A stretch of DNA of 64,000 bases from Adineta ricciae (Eukaryota; Rotifera; Eurotatoria; Adinetida; Adinetidae), in the NCBI GenBank assembly GCA_905250025.1, contig CAJNOJ010000170.1, forward strand, positions 124,001 to 188,000, given 5' to 3'. The position numbers and the translations under genes were made by a program. The notes beneath the pieces are model-generated. The model ran no database searches. It saw only the letters and a list, made by a program, of their open reading frames with translations, and was not told where the DNA came from. This document shows, in pieces, positions 12,256 to 23,671 of this stretch; the first letter of the stretch is position 1, and each line of letters starts with the position of its first letter.

Positions 12256-13313
12256 GTTGTTGATTAGTTTTTATCTACAGGAAGAAAAATAAGTAACACT
12301 TGGACAACCAAAATAGGATTTATTTTTGCAACCATGATGAATATGAAATCTAATAGCCTCTATCGGAAAAATTATTGATTATCGTGGAAAATTTTCACTT
12401 AAGAAGGTCTGGGGGAGAACATGCATTTCATCCAAGTCGAAAGTACTATTTAGAAAAAAATAGTTTAGCGACACTAGCAACGACGACTTTTTTTGATTGG
12501 TTTTGATGAACAACCCATTTGAATGGATTCCATATGTGAAAAAATAGAACCGTACTGTTGACACCTAGCGCCATCTCTTATGTTCTTTGTGTACGTGTCT
12601 TCTATTTCGAAGTATGTTCAACTAGAGCTATGTGTTCCTCAAAAATAATTTGATGTTACGATTTATGTTCCCACTCGAATAAACGTCTACTCATTGTGTT
12701 AATTATCTGCGGTGGCTCAATTATTGTTCATCTGTCAGATGCAGATGCAATTGAAGGGACAATTATTAGATGCACTGTCGGTGTTTTTCTTTTAGTAATG
12801 TGTATCATTTGTGGATGGAACATAGATGAACATTGCCAACGCGTTTACATTTGATCAACACATAATCAATTGTATTTTATGACTAATAATCGAAAAAGGG
12901 AACTGTCACATATTCAAATGAAGCTATTCATGTACACAGTTCGATAGACAAAACAAAATGGAAAGAATTATTATGTATTATTAAGAAAGTCCGAGATACC
13001 TTGAATAAAGATAAAATCTATTATCCACGACTACTTTCCTATTTCAATAAAACGGACACAGCTGTTTGAATCCTACAAACTCGATTTCTATTTCTCTGCT
13101 TCATGGATCTCAATTCTACTATTTGCATCTCTCATTAATTGATTTTGATGTGTTGTCAACTACCGCACTCACCAGTTTCTTTCTTTCCATTCAATATGAT
13201 AGGTTAGCAGCCTATAGTTATATAATCTTCTTGACATGCACGCACATAATAGTATTTACTTAATGATATGGCAAAAAATAAGTTTATTATCAAACGTTGT
13301 TTTTTTAGATTAA
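12256..13313. other. Intergenic, no gene seen
   Basis: About 1 kb separating the divergent core-1 (minus) and MBL-like (plus) genes. AT-rich, with only short chance ORFs. Promoters of both neighbours must lie here; no clear TATA box. Confidence 0.55.
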
Positions 13314-14321
13314 ATGATCTTTGGTCTATCAACTCTCCTTTTCAGATCAGTTTTACAACCTTTTCGCACAATGGCGTCTGCTATTTCACCTCACACTCCG
13401 AATGCTGCACAGAATCTTGACAAAAATGAACTTTATCCTATAGGATCAGGATTTTGGAATGTACGCGGACGTTTCAAGATATTCAAAGTTGTCGATATTG
13501 AAACACAAATGTCAATAATACAGCTCCGAAATGGAAGATTTCTCGTCATCGATACAGTGGAAATGACTGATCGTCTTCGTCAAGAAATTGATCAATTAAC
13601 AAACAATGGTGAGAAGATTGAAGCTGTCATTGCCACACATCCATTTCATACACTCTCGATCCCTGCCTTCTATCAGCTGTATCCGAAAGCAGCTTACTAT
13701 GGAACACCAAGACATCTTCGTCGTCTGACAGATATTCCATGGAAAGGAGATCTCGATGACTGCAATATTCGCAAGAAATGGGAACCAGATGTCGAAATGC
13801 GTATTCCTGCAGGTTCTTTTCGTTGACCGATAAAATATAGATGAAACAATGATTCGGTTTGAATTTTAGGAGCAGAATTTGTTAATCCTCAGCCAGAGTC
13901 ATCGAATCATTTCGTTAGTGTGTTTGTCTATCATCCAGTATCAAAAACTCTTCATGTCGACGATACAATAATGTATTCAGAAAAGCCCGGTTTCTTGTTG
14001 AAATTATTCGGTATGAAAGATGGCGCAATGGCATTTCATCCATCGATCAAAAGTGCTGGACTTCATCCAACAGCTGAAGCACCATATTTATTTCGTGATT
14101 GGATGCGTAATGTGCTGAAAGACTGGCATTTCGACAACATTTGCTGTGCTCATCTGGGTGTGAAAATAGGTGGAGCACATGCTGATGTGACCACATTATT
14201 AAATTCAGCCGAACCATTATTTGAAAAACTAAGCAAAAGAAATCAAAAAAAGAATCCAAGTGGCGAACTACCACCGGAAAACCATCCAAATACGAATGTT
14301 AGTGGTGATGAGTGTGGATAA
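13314..14321 (+). CDS. Metallo-beta-lactamase-fold-like protein (DUF4336-like)
   Basis: Two exons (13314-13812, 13870-14321; intron 57 nt), about 316 aa. The order 'strand-rich N-terminus, RNGRFLVIDTVEMTDRLRQEI, VIATHPFHTLSIPAFYQLYPKAAYYG, then HVDDTIMY and CCAHLG' resembles MBL-fold proteins of the DUF4336 kind, in which the HxHxDH metal motif is degenerate. Here it is HPFHTL. The first residues (IFGLSTLLFRSVLQPFRTMAS) could be a mitochondrial or secretory leader, with a second ATG at 13371. Family assignment is by resemblance only. The C-terminal tail is low-complexity and hydrophilic. Substrate unknown. It faces the unknown minus-strand gene at 14622-15410 tail to tail. Confidence 0.65.
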
Positions 14322-14425
14322 TTGCATTTGTATATTTTCATATGAACTTTAATCTAGCTTTAAATATTTGATCTGTCGTCCGCTTTTATGTCTACGTTGC
14401 TTTCGAAGAATAAATGAATTCAACT

Positions 14426-14545
14426 TGCTAATTTGATACTTTTGTTAAACAAAATCTTTATTAGTCATAGAATTTTCAACAGAAAAGTTTAATAAAATCC
14501 AATGCAATATGAAATACATCCGATACATACACAAATATGTATTTA
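14426..14545 (-). pseudogene. Relic of a GPCR 3' end
   Basis: This intergenic stretch matches 16913-17098 in the same orientation, i.e. the last transmembrane segment and 3' flank of the GPCR at 16979. On the minus strand it still reads ICVCIGCISYCIGFY against ICVCIGYIPYCIGFY in the intact gene. Relative to that gene about 65 nt coding for the cytoplasmic tail are missing. No other GPCR exon is found next to it. Confidence 0.7.
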
Positions 14546-14621
14546 TATGTTACTATTTCACTTTTAACAAGAATCATGTTTATCAAATTAGCGAAACATA
14601 TGCACAATTTTCTAATTTGTC

Positions 14622-15410
14622 TTAATCATTCGGCATAAGATCGTTAGTATCAATAGGTATATCCAAGTATCGAAGTCCGGGCAGATCGCAAACGGGCACA
14701 CTGGGTTGTAGGTATTCTCTGACGTGTAATTGTCCATTTGAATCCTTCGTAAATCCGCTACCATCAAATAAATCCGCAACGGATAATTGATTATAGAGAA
14801 AACCACGAGCCTCTTCTAATGTTCCTTCACATGCCAAAAATCTTTCTTCCGTCATAAAACGAGGCTCAGCTGCAATATCATTGACACACGTTTGACCGAC
14901 ATCAAAATAAGATGCTCCTTTAAGATATGTTGACCGAGCTCGAGTTTCAATTTCATCAAAGGTCATTGATTTGAATGCATCTGCATGTTGACATATTTTA
15001 GTTGAAATCGGCTTCGGAAAATGCTTATCTATGAGCGATAATATTCCATCCCATGTCGCTAGAACACGTTGATCTGATCTATAAAATATACCTAAACGAA
15101 AACGTCTGCCGGCTTCTAGTTTCCTTCGAATCCGTCGATCTTCAAAACCAATTGAACGTAGTGCTTGAACATTAGATTGTTTTAGAAACAAACTTAAACC
15201 ATCACCACCCATCACCCAAGCAAATTTTTTTTCTCTCTGTAAATACTCGAAATCGACTTCGTTTGATCCTTGTGATACTCGACCAGCTATCATATCTAAA
15301 TCTTCTTCACTCATGGTATTCTCACCATTGTCTGATTTGTTTTTTGATTGAAAAATTTTCGTAAATCTTTCAATAATATTCTCATCGTCTGGTATAATTT
15401 GATTTGCCAT
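14622..15410 (-). CDS. Uncharacterised 262-aa protein
   Basis: Single exon, ATG at 15410, 262 aa, hydrophilic, no signal peptide or membrane segment. Not recognised. Notable pieces are MGGDGLSLFLKQ, RRIRRKLEAGRRFRLGIFY, TWDGILSLIDKHFP and a C-terminal half with an even spread of acidic residues. The N-terminal 50 residues look disordered. Codon use and composition match the neighbours. The uninterrupted ORF of this length in an AT-rich genome is good evidence that it is coding. It could be a horizontally acquired gene, but nothing in the sequence proves that. Confidence 0.75.
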   Translation of the reverse strand: MANQIIPDDENIIERFTKIFQSKNKSDNGENTMSEEDLDMIAGRVSQGSNEVDFEYLQREKKFAWVMGGDGLSLFLKQSNVQALRSIGFEDRRIRRKLEAGRRFRLGIFYRSDQRVLATWDGILSLIDKHFPKPISTKICQHADAFKSMTFDEIETRARSTYLKGASYFDVGQTCVNDIAAEPRFMTEERFLACEGTLEEARGFLYNQLSVADLFDGSGFTKDSNGQLHVREYLQPSVPVCDLPGLRYLDIPIDTNDLMPND

Positions 15411-16350
15411 GGATTATTTCGCAATGTTTTGAAAACACACACTCTCACCAATGAGAACCAAATCAACGTTTCTAGAAGAGTAAAACGAAAAATATCACGA
15501 TGACGAAGAAAGAGAATAGAAATTTTTAAGCTGAATGTGCCTAAAAATATGTAAACGAGATCAATATTCTCTTGAGTTTTGAATATGGATTCTATAGTTA
15601 TGTCTAAGGATAAGACCAGTTGTTCGCTGTGGTATTGGAATTTCTTTTTGTTTAATCAAAAATAAAGGTAACTTTCGAATAGAACTGTTAGTATATATAT
15701 ACGAATGTTTACCATCAAGCGTAGAGGAAGATTACGCAATATGAGTTCTTTTCCTCGAAAGGAAGAAATTCGAGTAAGTATGAGTCATTTAAAGAGCGCG
15801 GGTGTGTCGAATGTGTCTTGGATGTTTATAACATATTCACTGACATATCTATATCCTGAACATTAAGATACAACTGATTCACTTGGTCATATAGGTTTAA
15901 AATAGAGAAACCTTTCTTGAATATAATGACAGGAATACCACGTACTATTGGAGAAAATTAATTACAGTTGCATACACGATCTGAGACAAAGAATGGGAGG
16001 TATTCAATTAGGTTTTTGGTACAATCGATGTCTAAAAACAACACTCGGATTCTCATCCGATGTTTCTTCTTTCAGTTCATATTGATTTTACGGTAATATT
16101 ATAACAAATAAAAAGAAATAATCTATTATTACCATGAAAAGTAATTAATTAACAATCATTGTTTTGCCTTTGTCTTAGAAAACATATTTTTATTCGACTA
16201 TTGTCGATAGATGAATGAAAAAGGTTCTTATGATCACAGTAAGTTTGAATTATATTCATTTTTTAAACATAAAAATCATCTATCGACCCTTATATTTTGG
16301 CTCTATTACTATATTACCATCCGTGTCACTTGTAAATATAATCAAATCAA
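15411..16350. other. Intergenic, no gene seen
   Basis: About 940 bp, AT-rich, stops in all frames. It holds the upstream region of the 262-aa gene. Confidence 0.55.
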
Positions 16351-16942
16351 ATGAATTCTCTTACAAATTGTTCTCCAATTGATCAATGGAATCTTGATTC
16401 TAAACTCCTTTGTATTGCATAATGTACATCGTATAAATTTCGACATGTAATATCGTTGTATTTGATCGTCAAGCATTACCTCCATGCACGATGTTTAATG
16501 AAGTGTTCATGATGAGAAAACTTTTGTTGTATCAGCCAGTGGTGTTGTTGTGAAGTTTAATCAACCGAATTGCCAATCAAGGTACGTTTCCAAAAATACA
16601 AATGATTTGAGTTCGAAAAACTTATTTTTAGATAGGTTGTGGAAATGGTTGCGCACTTCTGACTTTCGATGATTTATCATCGCTGGCAAACGTTTCGAAT
16701 GGATATGATAATATTAATTGGAATTATACATTTGAATGCGGCAAATGGACTGTCACTGAAAATTTCACTTCAATTGCTGCAGCATATAAAGATAATTTAC
16801 AATTAAATGTGGTTGGATATCGTTCAAATTCAACTACTACAAATCGTACTTCTACATTTGAGGTTTTTTCAATTTTTAATATAACATTCATTGGATATTC
16901 TTGCTTAGACATACTTGCAAATTTGATACTTTGGTTAAACTG
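16351..16942 (+). pseudogene. Decayed secreted or membrane ectodomain gene
   Basis: Plus-strand coding-like fragments that do not join into one frame. A short ORF at 16351 (MNSLTNCSPIDQWNLDS, soon stopped) is followed by a piece near 16480-16580 (FDRQALPPCTMFNEVF, then KTFVVSASGVVVKFNQPNCQS in another frame). After an apparent intron (gtacgt..tttttag) comes an open exon 16631-16942 with IGCGNGCALLTFDDLSS and several N-glycosylation sites (NVS, NYT, NFT, NST, NRT, NIT). Looks like an extracellular protein that has lost frame and start. It runs into the repeat shared with 14426-14545. Confidence 0.45.
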
Positions 16943-16978
16943 AATCTTTATTAATCATAGAATATTTAGCAGAAAACT

Positions 16979-17950
16979 TTATTTACGTAGAAAGATGTTC
17001 ATGAATTCATTTCGAAATGTTTTTGAGGTAAATAAATTTTTATAGAATCCAATGCAATATGGAATATATCCAATACATACACAAATATTATTTATAAAAC
17101 TATTGATTTGCGATTGTTCTAAGGTTTTTACATCATATTGGATCGCTTGTAGCCAAATCGAAACAATTGCGAGTGGAAAACTTGATAAAATATAAATGAC
17201 AATATCCATAAGAACGATTCGAATAAGTTGACGATCTTTCGACTGAATCTGTTGCTGATTAATATGCGCGGATGTTTCAACATTCGATCCAACAATATGA
17301 ACTCGATGTTTCCCTACTTGTCGAATATTTTTAATCGCCCAATAGCCTAAAATCGCCAAAATGAATGGAATAAGTAGAGCTATTGTCGTTGAATAATAAA
17401 TAAAAACAGTTAAATATAATCCACCTTGAAAAAAACAAACAACATAATTTGTTACAACTTCGAATATTTTTGTGAAAACTAATACATGAGCCTCACATAA
17501 AAACCAAAATAATGTTATACTTATTACAGAAATAGAAGCACGGCGAACAGTACTTCGCCGTCTCGTTGTTGCATTCGATGATGTGATTAATATTCGATCA
17601 ATAGACGCAAAAATCAAATATGATGGACATAAAAAATTTAAAACAACAGCCATATAATAAATAAATCGACAAGCATGTATACTTTGGACGGAAATAGATT
17701 GATTATAACTAAATACTAATACTGATGGTAATATTACTGTATAAATTTCTGTTAAGTTACCGATATAATACGCAATCATGTATAATGAACATGGATTTTT
17801 ACGAAAAGTTGTTTTGGTAAAAACTAATAAACTAAAGATACAACCTATTGTACCGAGAATCATTAAAGCAAAAGCAAAATATTGATAGAGATACTTTTGT
17901 GCCATTTGCAATGTATTGATTAGATCGTAATTGACCGATTGTGTAGACAT
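16979..17950 (-). CDS. Rhodopsin-like 7TM receptor (rotifer-type orphan GPCR)
   Basis: Intronless 323-aa G-protein-coupled receptor. Seven hydrophobic segments are visible, starting with FALMILGTIGCIFSLLVF (TM1). TM2 carries YMIAYYIGNL, and after TM3 the DRY-type motif is SIDRIL. A short basic third loop (VGKHRVHIVGSN) precedes TM6 with IVIYILSSFPLAIV. TM7 carries NNICVCIGYIPYCIGFYKNLFTS and the tail ends FRNEFMNIFLRK. N-terminal ectodomain is short, with no signal peptide. Ligand unknown; the layout resembles the large orphan (FMRFamide-receptor-like) sets in bdelloids. Its 3' end was copied, with a deletion, to 14426-14545. Confidence 0.85.
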   Translation of the reverse strand: MSTQSVNYDLINTLQMAQKYLYQYFAFALMILGTIGCIFSLLVFTKTTFRKNPCSLYMIAYYIGNLTEIYTVILPSVLVFSYNQSISVQSIHACRFIYYMAVVLNFLCPSYLIFASIDRILITSSNATTRRRSTVRRASISVISITLFWFLCEAHVLVFTKIFEVVTNYVVCFFQGGLYLTVFIYYSTTIALLIPFILAILGYWAIKNIRQVGKHRVHIVGSNVETSAHINQQQIQSKDRQLIRIVLMDIVIYILSSFPLAIVSIWLQAIQYDVKTLEQSQINSFINNICVCIGYIPYCIGFYKNLFTSKTFRNEFMNIFLRK

Positions 17951-18341
17951 AGTTTTGTGTAATTTATTCTGAGAAACAGAAGTGAGGCAAATAAGAAAGT
18001 GAATCGAAATCTATCCTCTTTTATATTCTAACTCATCTCATTACACTAATGCTTTTTAAAAGTCTATTTTAGTTTGGATTTAAATATTAATCGAATCAAT
18101 CATCTGGATTATCGATTATCTACCAGGTGCTTTCAGAAAATTCGTCTACATTTTTTAATATGTTAGAAAGTATCGAGAATTTAGATAGACAAAATTAATC
18201 CTTCATTTTCTAATCTACAATTCATGATAAAATCGCAAATGACGGAGAATTTTTATGAACGAGACGATGTTGTATTTATAAGTTGCCTTAACCTTTTCTA
18301 CAATACCAAAAATACCAGAACTGATTTCTATTGATCCCGTT
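17951..18341. other. Intergenic, GPCR upstream region
   Basis: About 390 bp of AT-rich DNA upstream of the GPCR start. Minus-strand TATA-like tataaaag near 18014-18021 (plus ttttatattc), about 65 bp from the ATG. Confidence 0.4.
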
Positions 18342-18700
18342 TCAAACATTCGCTAATTTCTCATCTGTAATGGATTTAACCATCATTGAGTTCATATCGA
18401 TAAGATCGTTTAGAGGTAGTCGTGTAAAAATGTGTACATTATTATGAGATTCAAAAGACCAACTTGACATATTCACTCCCATTTATAAGTAATTGCTTCT
18501 CTAATTCTAATCCATCTTTCTTACTTGTATCTTTATTACGATAATATTTAATTAAAGGACTCAATGATATATTCATACCCAGAGTTGAAAGGGACTTTTT
18601 CTATTGAATAAAACTCATCTATTTTACACCAGCGATTGAAAGAACACAATTGTGTTTGTTTTCTCCGTTGTTCTATGATTTCCTAACTTTCTGATTGACC
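18342..18700 (-). pseudogene. Frame-broken coding remnant
   Basis: On the minus strand three overlapping open pieces in different frames give protein-like text. First comes TQLCSFNRWCKIDEFYSIEK, then NISLSPLIKYYRNKDTSKK, then WSFESHNNVHIFTRLPLND with a stop at 18342. No intron signals explain the frame changes. Probably a decayed gene, possibly an ADP-ribosyltransferase-like or other rotifer family, but I cannot identify it. Confidence 0.35.
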
Positions 18701-19356
18701 AGATGATTCAGTATGTTCATTAGCGTCATACATTGTCTTCAGATCAGAATCTTTTGTATTTCTTTAAAAAGAGATTTATCACGCGAATCGTCATTTTCAA
18801 TAATATCTCGTTCAACAGTAGCAGCACGAAATTTATCTTTGAGCCAACTCTTTTCTCCTTTAGTGAAGTTTTGATAATTCTATCGATATTCACGAAGGCC
18901 TACGATTACAGGTGTTTGAAAACATATTTACCCGAATATTTTTAATAATAAGAGTAGAATGAGGAAAGTATTCTCCGGAGAAATATTAAACTCGAAGGTT
19001 ATTGCATATTTTGATAAAATCTCCATGGAAAACAACTAAATCCGCATACATATTCAAGGTCTCATTGAATTTGTCTTCATAAATCCATAGTCGTTTGCTT
19101 TCGAGTCCGGAAATATTTACAATAGAATTTCTTAAGTGCAAAGACGTCTACGATGGATTGGATTAGCAAAGCACAGAATAGATTACTTGATGTGACGATC
19201 GTAATCGAATAATGTACTTGAACGATGAATAAACAGACAAGAATAGAAAAGCAAAGAAAAGAAAAAAACGAATGTTGTATTAATCTGTTTATTGGATCGA
19301 AAGAATTTATGTTTTTAAACATATGTGTTATACAGACTTGTGGAAAAAAAACTCAT
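18701..19356. other. Intergenic, no gene seen
   Basis: About 650 bp, AT-rich. It contains the 3' flank of the transporter gene. Short ORFs here look like chance. Confidence 0.5.
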
Positions 19357-20740
19357 TTACATGTGTGTTGATGTCGTGTTTGTTTGTTCATCTTCATCTT
19401 CACGAACCAAAATCACCGCTTCTGTTGCTAACCGAACAATCAATGGACCAAGTAATGCTCCCCATGGTCCTAATAATTCTAATCCACCGAAAATTGTTAA
19501 CAACAATAATAATGTTGACATTTGTAGTGAACCCAATTTGGAAAAGACTGGCCGAAGTAAATTATCAATTGAACCAATTGCCAAAACTCCAACAACAATC
19601 ATTATTACTGCTTTAATATGAGCTTGTTGGATAAAAAGTCCAACTGTTATTGGAATCCACACAATTGCCGTTCCAAGAATAGGAATTAATGAACAAAGAC
19701 CAGTTAAGACGCCCAAGGCATACCAACGTGGAATTTGTAAACATAAATAAGCAATCGCTGCAACTAAACCTTGAACAACACATGTCAGACATACGCCAAT
19801 TAATAAACCTCGACCTGTTTCATGAAATGCATCATAAAATCGATTCATATGTTTAGTTGACAACGGACTATGTCGAATAGCCCATGTCCAAAGCTCCGAA
19901 CCATGTAATAAAAATGAATACGTCGAAACCAAAAAGATCAGAAGGCCAATAATGAACTAAAAGGAAGATATTTTAATGGATCTTTTCTTGTCTTATCGTT
20001 CTTACTTGAGCTGTTACACCTGCAACAGTTGATATAACTGATAATGCCTTTCCGCCGAACAATTGTAAAACGTCGGTGATACTATCTCGTTGTGCTAATA
20101 AGCGTTCGAGCAAATGAAATGTTGTATTTTTCCCTCCGCGAATAAAATCGACAAAGTCAAAATCGCTCGTTTGATTTGTACCATTTCTTGTCGAATTTTC
20201 GTTTGTTGGCGGAACGATTAGGTTGATCGCATTTCGAGCAGTTGTTGAATTCGATATATGCGCAACGAAATTAATTGTCGAACCCGTTAATGCAATAATT
20301 ATCAAAACAATAGGTAAAATAACAACAAGAACAAGAAAAACGAGGAGAAATGCGGCAATCGCTGAACGTGAACGTTTCTCTCGACATCGATTTATTAATG
20401 GTCTATATAAACAAGCTATTTTAACAAAGAAAATGAAGCAAAAGTAGTCTTACAGATGATTGACGAGCCATTCAAGAATCGGTCGACAAATACTTGACAA
20501 CCAAATTGAAAGAATTAAAATGGTGACATAACGCCAAATGATAATCAATGAACTTAACGAAAGAATTAATGCACACCATCTCATCAAACGATGTTCAGTT
20601 AATGTCTTTCGTGTTAACATTGGATGAGAGGATTTCTTCTGATGATGTTCGAGATTTATCGTAACTGGAAGAGCATTTGTGACTAACTGAATATTCTCTT
20701 CTGACGAACAACGACATGTTTGTATAGGATTGTTATTCAT
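19357..20740 (-). CDS. AI-2E family transporter (bacterial-type permease)
   Basis: Three exons (20454-20740, 20006-20402, 19357-19956), 427 aa, joins in frame. Multi-pass membrane protein of the AI-2E/PerM (UPF0118) family, mostly bacterial exporters with eight membrane helices. Visible hallmarks are an N-terminal hydrophilic tail then LILSLSSLIIIWRYVTILIL, the basic loop NRCREKRSRSAIAAFLLVFL, and a long polar loop with N-glycosylation sites (STTARN.., TRNGTNQT). The C-terminal core has ALGVLTGLCSLIPILGTAIVW and then FGGLELLGPWGALLGPLIV, the signature of the family. Known family substrates include autoinducer-2 and ions; none can be assigned here. Introns of 49 and 51 nt show it is domesticated in a eukaryotic genome. 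Part of exon 1 is repeated at 24377. Confidence 0.85.
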
Positions 20741-21860
20741 TTTTACTTGTTTTCAGACGGACGAGTTTCATTTTCTTTGACTGTCTTCACTCATATATTG
20801 TTGTCCTACGCATTCTTTTGCTTTGACGTGGATGAAGAAGAAAAAGAAGAAGAAAAAGAAAGACATGCTGCAACCGAGTTGAATGAATGAATAAACGACA
20901 AAACAATACGAATCGACTAATATCGAATGTCAGTGCTGGTCTCTGTAGTAAACGAAGAGGAAGGAGAAAGAAAAAAAAAACTGGGAATGTGCCTAAAAGC
21001 AGAATCCACAATAAGAAATTGTTTTCTATCATTAAGAGTTATAAAGAGATTAATCATCTAACTTCGAAATTTATATTAATCAAATCAGGAAAAGACGAAG
21101 GATTTTTCCTCAATGTGATTAGTTTTGTCATTAAGAAGCGGTTCTTTCGATAAGCTTCGAATCGAGAGAAGACTTATTTGTTCATTTTTCCAATAATAAT
21201 AAATTCATATGAATTTATGCGGAATGATTTATGTGTATATCTTCTTCGCACGATGATTGTTAGGGGAAAGTGTTGTTTCTCGTTCTCAAAAAAGACCCAT
21301 CGATGATTCGACAGATAATGATGGTACTCTCTCCCAATGGATCGCCAATCTATCGGAGTTATTATGGTATTTTCAACCCTCTAATAGATACTTGATGCGC
21401 ACCTCAATCAGTTAGAGGAACATCATATATCGAAACAAATGCGCAAATCCGATCTCATTTGCTTGACATATCATAATTAAGAAAATATCAAAGGTTATCT
21501 CTAATGAAAATGCCGATTTACTTCAATTATATTCTGTCAAATCGATCTTTAACATTTATTTAATCCATGAAACTAAGAATAGATATTTCTTCAAGGAATA
21601 ATTGATATTCAATGCAACTTATGGCCTTCGGCAGTGTTTTCCTTTATGAGACACCTTCTATGAAACCCTTGGAGTCTTCGCTCCTGATAAACTCCTGTTT
21701 TATTCGAAAGAACGCTGTGGTCTCTTGAGAGTACGTTGATTATACAAAAGCTGCATTGGGCTTTTTCATTTGAGTTGATTCTACGTACTGGTAGTTTGTT
21801 TTTCTAATGCCTGTGGCAAAAAAAACCATGTTTTATTATGAAAATTGAAAATCTGTTCGT
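20741..21860. other. Intergenic, no gene seen
   Basis: Upstream of the transporter and downstream of the LRR-like gene. A purine-rich (aag)n tract lies near 20830-20860. Most of this region is well conserved in copy 2 (24578-25716), but the matches do not preserve any reading frame. Confidence 0.5.
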
Positions 21861-23671
21861 CTAAACGTACAGCGGTACAGGCTTAAAATTATGTTTCTTT
21901 CGAAATTGAACTGTGAAAAATATAACAACACTGACGAAAATAAATAAGAAAAAGACAACACCGACGCCGATAAAGAACGACAACCATGAAAATGTGGGAC
22001 GGCGGTAGAATTCTTCGTCGGATGAGTCGATGATTTTCGGTGTAGAAAAGAAAACTCGATCGTCATATTCTTGAATATCTTCGATTACGGATATCGTTGT
22101 TGTTGTTGGTCGTCTAAATTCGAGAGAGATTTTTAGAGGAGTTTTTTCTTTGTTGGATTTACCTTCGGGTCTCGTTTCTTTCCTGTTCACTTGTTTGATT
22201 AATAAGGAAACTCATCATATCAACGTCGACATCATCGGCAAACAGATCAACTGCAGCGAATTGTTCGTCGGTGATGTTTTTCTCCTGAATTGTTTCATTC
22301 AAAATAAAGATTTGTTCGTTTTCTTCAACAATCACCGGCGATTTTTCTTGAAAATATTCGCTGACAACTTGACAATCGCTAAAAGTGCACAATTTTGAAC
22401 ATGTCGAACCTTCAAGTGTCACATCCGATCGAAGATGGTCGATAAAAAGTCGATCGCAATTACATTCGGTGGAATTGTCGAACTGCGGATAGAGAATATT
22501 CAATTGTGATTGAGAATTGTTTGAGAAATATGTCAAAAGATGACAACGAGACTCGATTGTCATCTGAGATAAATCAATTGTTGATAAATCTAATTGATAC
22601 AATCGACGAGAGAACGAAGAGAATATTGAAGGATCGATCGAACGTAAGCGTGAGCCAAACTTCAAATATCGAATATGTCGAGCTGCGAGAAGAGTTTTAT
22701 CAGTGACGTGTTCGATATTTAACGATACGAGATCTAAAGTTGGAATGAAATGATTGATTAAAACTTCAAATTTTGGTTTGAGTATTTCTAATCCACGTAG
22801 ATTTGTGTAAGTTGGAAGAAATGTACTTAAATTCATCGAATGAGCTTCGATCGAATGAATTGTATAGGAAAGAACGTGAGGATAGAACGGAAACGAATTC
22901 GAATCGATAGTATCAACATATCGATGTAAAGTTAACGATTTAATCAGACTTTGAAATGTATCGTTCGTCGGAGAAACGTTTGGGGGGATAATCGAACCGT
23001 GAATATGTAATTCGCCGAGATTTGTGTTGTTGAAAATTTGTTCGAATGAAGATGAGGAAGGAAAATGATCTTGAATTGAATAAATGTAAATATTCAGTTG
23101 TGAAACAGTTAAACCAGAAAAACAATTTCGAGAGAAGGTGAGTTGCTCATCGGAATTCGTGTAGAGCTGAAATGAAACGAATGAAATGGATATTTATCAA
23201 GAAAATGAGAATTACTTCGGTTGAATTGACTCTTCCTGGAATTAAATGAATATCCAAATGTTGATTTACATGTTTTTCTTGAAAAATATTCGAAGTTAAT
23301 GAATATTCATGAAATGTTATTTGAGAAAACCCATTGAATCGAAGAAAGATTTCGATTTGAGCAGCAGAATTTGTACGAGAGAATAATTTTGCTAATGGAT
23401 CGAACTGATTCGGTTGAATTTCCAGATGTTCATCTGTGAGAAATTCCAACGAAATTGTCCGAAAGTGATTTTGATGCGCAAAATCCTCGCCGAACGGTTC
23501 TCGAAAAGTTTGTTCATTTAAAGAATTTCCTTGACAAACTAAATGCGAATAAGTTGCTGTTGGTAAATCAGTACTCGATCGAAAACATGAACAATTTAAT
23601 AATGGAAATATTGAACAATTTGTCGAAGCAGAAACCAACGGAAAGATAAAGAAAAGAAGTAGACAATTCAT
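21861..23671 (-). CDS. Single-pass membrane protein with LRR-like ectodomain, copy 1
   Basis: Three exons (23216-23671, 22163-23166, 21861-22113; introns 49 nt each), 570 aa. Start at 23671 gives a signal peptide (MNCLLLFFIFPLVSAS). A Cys-rich cap (NCSIFPLLNCSCF) follows. The long Leu-rich ectodomain with irregular repeats (LKFGSRLRSIDPSIFSSF, LYQLDLSTIDLSQM) ends in a cap-like Cys cluster (ECNCDRLFIDHL and CSKLCTFSDC), as in LRRNT/LRRCT-bounded proteins. Then a Thr-rich stem, one membrane helix (WLSFFIGVGVVFFLFIF) and a short basic tail ending HNFKPVPLYV. A surface receptor or adhesion protein is the likely role. LRR assignment is by pattern only. Confidence 0.75.

Noticed and set aside
22506-23649. 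Plus-strand ORFs conserved in both 3.84-kb copies
   Set aside because: Conserved only because the opposite strand codes for the LRR-like protein.
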